Assembly: GCA_044225565.1 (NCBI GenBank)
Contig: JBGAIL010000190.1
Coordinates: 1 to 8,920, forward strand
DNA: 8,920 bases
Source: CAVXAE01 sp044225565
Lineage (GTDB): Bacteria; Pseudomonadota; Gammaproteobacteria; Steroidobacterales; Steroidobacteraceae
Direction of reading: 5' to 3'
A program made the translations under genes and the position numbers. The first letter of the stretch is position 1; each line of letters starts with the position of its first letter. This document shows positions 5,812 to 8,920 of this stretch, in pieces. The notes beneath the pieces are model-generated. The model was not told the DNA's origin. It did no database searches and worked only from the letters and a program-made list of their open reading frames with translations.

Positions 5812-7055
5812 TGGCGGCGGTGTCCGGAGCGCCCGAGAAGGGCTTCAAGGGCTGGCTCTACAAGCGTTTCCCGGTCCAGGAGTTCATGGAGGACCAGCTC
5901 ACCGGCTACTACGCGCCCAAGAACTTCAACGTCTGGTACTACTTCGGCTCGCTCGCCCTGGTGGTGCTGGTGCTGCAGCTCGTCACCGGCATCTTCCTCA
6001 CCATGTTCTACAAGGTGGGTGAGACGACGGCGTTCGACTCGGTCGAGTTCATCATGCGCGAGGTGGAGTGGGGCTGGCTCATCCGCTACCTGCACTCGAG
6101 TGGCGCCTCCTTCTTCTTCATCGTCGTGTACCTGCACATGTTCCGCGCGTTGCTGTACGGGTCTTACAAGGCGCCGCGCGAGCTCCTGTGGCTGCTCGGC
6201 ATGGCCGTGTACCTCGCACTCATGGCGGAGGCGTTCTTCGGCTACGTGCTGCCCTGGGGCAACATGTCGTTCTGGGGCGCGCAGGTCATCGTGAACCTGT
6301 TCGGCACCATCCCGGTCATCGGTGGCGGGCTGGTGGAGTGGATCCGCGGCGACTACGGCATCGCCGACTCCACCCTCAACCGCTTCTTCTCGCTGCACGT
6401 CGTCGCCGTGCCGCTCGCCCTGCTGCTGCTCATCGTGCTGCACCTGGTGGCGCTGCGCCGCACGGGCTCGAGCAATCCCGACGGCATCGAGATCAAGGCG
6501 AAGGTGGGCCCCACGGGCAAGCCGCTCGACGGCATCCCGTTCCATCCCTACTACACCATCAAGGACATCGTGGGCGTCGGCGTGATGTTCGTGTTCCTCG
6601 CCATCGTCGTGTTCTTCGTGCCGACGCTCGGCGGCCTGTTCCTCGAGGGGCCGAACTTCGAGCCCGCCAATCCCATGTCGACGCCGGAACACATCGCGCC
6701 CGTGTGGTACTTCACGCCGTATTACGCGATCCTGCGCGCGGTGCCGGACCAGAAGATCGGCGCGCTGCTCATGTTCCTCTCGGTGGCTGCGTTCTTCTTC
6801 CTGCCGTGGCTCGACCGCTCGCCGGTGAAGTCCATGCGCTACCGGGGGTGGATCTCGCGCACGGCGCTCGCACTGTTCGTCGTGTCCTTCCTCGTGCTCA
6901 TGTTCCTCGGCCTGCAACCGGCGGAAGGCCTGTACGTGATCCTGGCCCGCATCTTCAGTGTCATCTATTTCGCGTTCTTCATCCTGATGCCCTGGTACAC
7001 GCGCATCGATCCGGTGAAAACGCCGCCTGAGCGGGTGACCTACCATGCGCACTAA
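5811..7055 (+). CDS. petB: Ubiquinol-cytochrome c reductase, cytochrome b subunit
   Basis: The membrane core of the bc1 complex, carrying haems bL and bH and both quinone sites. Seen: multiple hydrophobic helices over 414 residues. Predicted haem ligands are H95 and H109 (YLHSSGAS, YLHMFR) on one helix and H196 and H211 (SLHVVAV, VLHLVAL) on another. The Qo motif is PVWY (297-300) within HIAPVWYFTPYYAILR, where mitochondria and alphaproteobacteria have PEWY. The first ligand pair has 13 residues between the histidines, the second has 14. The ATG at 5811 overlaps the petA stop; GTG 5808 directly before it is an alternative adding one residue. AAGGGG at 5798-5803 serves as the ribosome site. 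The stop lies 11 bases inside petC. Identity is certain. Confidence 0.98.
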   Translation: MAAVSGAPEKGFKGWLYKRFPVQEFMEDQLTGYYAPKNFNVWYYFGSLALVVLVLQLVTGIFLTMFYKVGETTAFDSVEFIMREVEWGWLIRYLHSSGASFFFIVVYLHMFRALLYGSYKAPRELLWLLGMAVYLALMAEAFFGYVLPWGNMSFWGAQVIVNLFGTIPVIGGGLVEWIRGDYGIADSTLNRFFSLHVVAVPLALLLLIVLHLVALRRTGSSNPDGIEIKAKVGPTGKPLDGIPFHPYYTIKDIVGVGVMFVFLAIVVFFVPTLGGLFLEGPNFEPANPMSTPEHIAPVWYFTPYYAILRAVPDQKIGALLMFLSVAAFFFLPWLDRSPVKSMRYRGWISRTALALFVVSFLVLMFLGLQPAEGLYVILARIFSVIYFAFFILMPWYTRIDPVKTPPERVTYHAH

Positions 7056-7821
7056 GATGAGAGCCATCCTTGCGGCGCTCCTGTTGAGCGCAACGGCCGC
7101 CGCCACCGCGGCGGAGCACGGCGGCGGTGCCAGCTGGATGCAGCATGCCGGCAACGACGTGAACAACATCGCGTCGCTGCAGCGCGGCGCCCGCAACTTC
7201 ATGGGCTATTGCTTCGGTTGCCACTCGCTCAAGTACCAGCGGTACTCGCGCATGGCGCAGGACCTGCAGATTCCCGAAGACCAGTTCACCCAGTTCCTGC
7301 TGCCGCCCGGAGCCAAGGCCACGGACTACATCGTGAGCCATCTTCCGGCCGTGGACGCCGAAGCCTGGTTCGGCAAGGCGCCACCCGACCTTTCGCTCAT
7401 GGCGCGCTCACGGGGCCCGGACTACATCTTCCAGTTCCTGAAGACTTTCTACGTCGACCCGTCCAAGCCCACCGGCGTGAACAACCTGCGCCTGGCTGCC
7501 ACGGCGATGCCGCACGTGCTCTCCGAGCTCGAGGGCCTGAAGAAGGTCGTTTACAAGTCGGGCGGAGAAGGGCACGCCGCCGAGGCGACGTCCGCCGCCG
7601 GCGCCCACGTCTTCGACCGCTTCGAGACCGTCGCGCCGGGCCGGCTGAGCGCCGCCGAGTACGACGAGTTCGTGCAGGACACGGTGAACTTCCTCGACTA
7701 CGTGGGCGAGCCGAACCAGGCGAAACGCCGCGCCCTCGGCGTGTGGGTCGTGCTGTTCCTGCTGCTGTTCACCTGGCTCGCCTGGCTCCTCAAGAAGGAG
7801 TATTGGAAAGACGTCCACTGA
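7045..7821 (+). CDS. petC: Ubiquinol-cytochrome c reductase, cytochrome c1 subunit
   Basis: The haem c subunit of the bc1 complex; receives electrons from the Rieske protein and reduces soluble or membrane cytochrome c in the periplasm. Seen: a Sec signal peptide (hydrophobic residues about 6-23, Ala-rich cleavage region), one haem-binding motif CFGCH (56-60), the conserved APPDLS (112-117), a probable haem-iron ligand Met155 in TAMPHVL, and a C-terminal membrane anchor (about 231-249) followed by a basic tail. Length 258 is typical of the beta/gammaproteobacterial protein. The ATG at 7045 overlaps the end of petB by 11 bases; ATG 7057 (residue 5), just after the petB stop, is also possible and keeps the signal peptide. 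Neither has a strong ribosome site, which fits translational coupling. Confidence 0.97.
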   Translation: MRTKMRAILAALLLSATAAATAAEHGGGASWMQHAGNDVNNIASLQRGARNFMGYCFGCHSLKYQRYSRMAQDLQIPEDQFTQFLLPPGAKATDYIVSHLPAVDAEAWFGKAPPDLSLMARSRGPDYIFQFLKTFYVDPSKPTGVNNLRLAATAMPHVLSELEGLKKVVYKSGGEGHAAEATSAAGAHVFDRFETVAPGRLSAAEYDEFVQDTVNFLDYVGEPNQAKRRALGVWVVLFLLLFTWLAWLLKKEYWKDVH

Positions 7822-7832
7822 CCGTGGGGCGC

Positions 7833-7851
7833 CGAGCCGGAGGACGGCTCG
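7833..7851 (+). other. Stem-loop between petC and sspA
   Basis: CGAGCCG (7833-7839) pairs perfectly with CGGCTCG (7845-7851) around the loop GAGGA. It is 11 bases after the petC stop and 6 bases before the ribosome site of sspA. No T-run follows, so it is unlikely to end transcription fully; it could stabilise the petABC message or allow separate levels of sspA. The pairing is seen; the role is inference. Confidence 0.45.
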
Positions 7852-7857
7852 AGGTCC

Positions 7858-7862
7858 GGGAG
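7858..7862 (+). promoter_or_regulatory. Ribosome binding site supporting the TTG start of sspA
   Basis: GGGAG lies 7 bases before TTG 7870. The next in-frame start, ATG 7891, has no comparable site, so the TTG is favoured. Confidence 0.6.
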
Positions 7863-7869
7863 CGATAAC

Positions 7870-8493
7870 TTGTCGAGCAGACGATCCATCATGACGCTCT
7901 TCTCGGCTCCCAACGATCCGTGGAGTCACCGCACGCGCATCGTGCTGGCGGAGAAGGGTATCGGCATCGACATCGTGAGCGTCGAGCCGGGCCGCTTCCC
8001 CGAAGACCTGCTCGACCTCAACCCCTACCACAGCGTGCCCACGCTGGTGGATCGCGACCTCGTGCTCTACGACTCGCGGGTGATCATCGAGTACCTCGAC
8101 GAGCGCTTCCCGCACCCGCCGCTCATGCCGGTGGATCCCGTGAACCGGGCCACCTTCCGCCTGGCGCTGTACCGCATCGAGCGGGACTGGTATGGGCTGG
8201 TCCAGCAGATCGAGCAGGAGCCCGACGCGAAGGAAGCCCTGCGGCTGAAGAAGGAGCTGCGCGACACCGTGCTCGCCAGCACCGATCTCTTCAAGATGAA
8301 GCCCTTCTTCCTCTCCGACGAGTTCTCCCTGGTGGACGCCACCATCGCGCCGATCCTCTGGCGGCTGCCCCGCTACGAGATCGACCTGCCTTCCCAGGCC
8401 CAGCCCATCCTCAAGTACGCCTCCCTGGTGTTCGCCCGGCCCGGTTTTCGCGACAGCCTCTCGGAGGCCGAGCGGGACATGCGCCTCGCCTGA
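7870..8493 (+). CDS. sspA: Stringent starvation protein A, RNA polymerase-associated GST-fold protein
   Basis: SspA binds RNA polymerase and alters promoter use in stationary phase and under stress; in E. coli it supports acid tolerance and phage P1 late transcription. Seen: a thioredoxin-like N-terminal domain (about residues 7-85) with the cis-proline region SVPTL (55-59), the SspA stretch YLDERFPHPPLMP (75-87) that forms its conserved surface pocket, and an alpha-helical C-terminal domain with FLSDEFSLVDATIAP (147-161). It ends EAERDMRLA, as SspA proteins do. The start is TTG 7870: it has a well-spaced GGGAG, and the added residues SRRSIMTLFS align with the N terminus of E. coli SspA as I recall it (KRSVMTLFS). 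ATG 7891 is the alternative. It follows petC by 48 bases in the order known from Pseudomonas; sspB does not follow. Confidence 0.94.
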   Translation: MSSRRSIMTLFSAPNDPWSHRTRIVLAEKGIGIDIVSVEPGRFPEDLLDLNPYHSVPTLVDRDLVLYDSRVIIEYLDERFPHPPLMPVDPVNRATFRLALYRIERDWYGLVQQIEQEPDAKEALRLKKELRDTVLASTDLFKMKPFFLSDEFSLVDATIAPILWRLPRYEIDLPSQAQPILKYASLVFARPGFRDSLSEAERDMRLA

Positions 8494-8499
8494 ACGGCT

Positions 8500-8868
8500 T
8501 CACGCCGCCTCGAAGGCGTGGGTGATCCATTCGATGCGAGGTGGTTGCCCTGCGTCGAGCTCGCCGATCGCGATGACATCGAACCGCACTGGCATTCTCG
8601 CCAGATCCGGATGTTCCTGAAGGAGCTGTTGCGCGGCTCGAACGATGCGCCGCTGCTTGCGCAGGTCGATGCTCGCCGCCGCGCCCCCGTACCGCGAGCT
8701 CGATCGGCAGCGCACTTCGACGATCAGGAGCGTTCCGCCGTGCTGTGCCACGAGATCGAGCTCGCCCAGCCTGCGGCGGTAGTTGCGAAGGAGCAGGGAT
8801 GCGCCGCGCGCAGCGAGGAACTCCGCGGCGAGCGCTTCGGCCGTCTGGCCTGTCACACGACGATCCAT
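8500..8868 (-). CDS. yraN: YraN family protein (UPF0102, restriction-endonuclease-like fold)
   Basis: A small conserved bacterial protein with a nuclease-type fold; its cellular function is not established. Seen: an N-terminal GQTAEALAAEFLAARG (residues 7-22), the core motif GELDLVA (35-41) and, after a short hairpin, VEVRCRS (50-56), matching the family's E/D...ExK/R arrangement with candidate catalytic residues D38 and E51. It ends with RIEWITHAFEA (111-121), also typical. Length 122 is normal. The ATG at 8868 has no obvious Shine-Dalgarno, so it may be coupled to an upstream gene entering from the right edge. It converges on sspA with only 6 bases between stop codons. Confidence 0.93.
   Translation of the reverse strand: MDRRVTGQTAEALAAEFLAARGASLLLRNYRRRLGELDLVAQHGGTLLIVEVRCRSSSRYGGAAASIDLRKQRRIVRAAQQLLQEHPDLARMPVRFDVIAIGELDAGQPPRIEWITHAFEAA
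8501..8520. terminator. Weak stem-loop at the convergent sspA/yraN junction
   Basis: CACGCC (8501-8506) pairs with GGCGTG (8515-8520) across an 8-base loop, with two further T-G wobble pairs possible outside. It lies 7 bases after the sspA stop and inside the last codons of yraN. There is no T-run on either strand. A shared 3'-end hairpin is possible but poorly supported. Confidence 0.3.
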
Positions 8869-8920
8869 GTCGCTGGAGGGCCGCGGCTCAGTTGGGAGCC
8901 GGCGGAGATGATGGCGGGAC

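Noticed and set aside
5763..7202. A 479-codon open frame on the minus strand opposite petB
   Set aside because: Its translation is dominated by His, Glu, Asp, Arg and Gln, as expected for the antisense of a membrane protein in GC-rich DNA, and petB on the other strand is certain. No domain is recognisable.
1..8920. Mobile elements, CRISPR, tRNA/rRNA, phage or defence genes
   Set aside because: All spaces between genes are short and accounted for. I saw no array of repeats, no transposase motif, no tRNA-like fold, and no abrupt change in base composition.

Overview
This is a GC-rich, densely coding stretch of a proteobacterial chromosome, most likely a gammaproteobacterium. Three things point that way: the order petA-petB-petC-sspA, YraN nearby, and a DegS/AlgW-type anchored protease beside the bc1 genes. 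The high GC and mixed synteny suggest a Xanthomonadales/Nevskiales/Steroidobacter-like lineage rather than an enteric or a pseudomonad; that placement is inference. I see no mobile element, CRISPR array, tRNA/rRNA or phage gene, and no gap between genes longer than about 150 bases.

Layout. (1) 44-2562, plus strand: a short, apparently NAD-type 6-phosphogluconate dehydrogenase (gnd), then glucose-6-phosphate dehydrogenase (zwf). (2) 2515-5049, minus strand: a tightly overlapping operon read from a DegS-like membrane-anchored serine protease (TTG start), through 6-phosphogluconolactonase (pgl), to a YgjP/DUF45-type zinc metallopeptidase. zwf and the metallopeptidase gene overlap tail to tail by 48 bases, with a perfect 11-bp stem-loop inside the overlapping zwf tail region. 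(3) 5050-5190: divergent regulatory region with a perfect TATAAT, a GC-rich discriminator and a 21-bp near-perfect dyad in the petA leader. (4) 5191-7821, plus strand: the three-subunit cytochrome bc1 complex, Rieske protein (petA), cytochrome b (petB) and cytochrome c1 (petC), with overlapping coupled junctions. (5) 7870-8493, plus strand: sspA, an RNA polymerase-associated GST-fold protein, with a TTG start. (6) 8500-8868, minus strand: YraN/UPF0102, converging on sspA.

How the genes work together. zwf, pgl and gnd encode the complete oxidative pentose phosphate branch (glucose-6-phosphate to ribulose-5-phosphate), with pgl on the opposite strand inside an envelope-protease operon. petABC builds the quinol:cytochrome c oxidoreductase of the aerobic respiratory chain. 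SspA is a stress and stationary-phase transcription factor commonly found behind petABC.

Overall this is a housekeeping region. I found no convincing undescribed system. The points most worth a second look are the coding-embedded stem-loop at the zwf/metallopeptidase junction, the dyad in the petA leader, the co-operonic pgl with two proteases, and a set of lineage-type deviations around the bc1 active sites (PVWY instead of PEWY, Phe for Tyr beside the Rieske cluster, and a 14-residue gap between the second pair of haem ligands).
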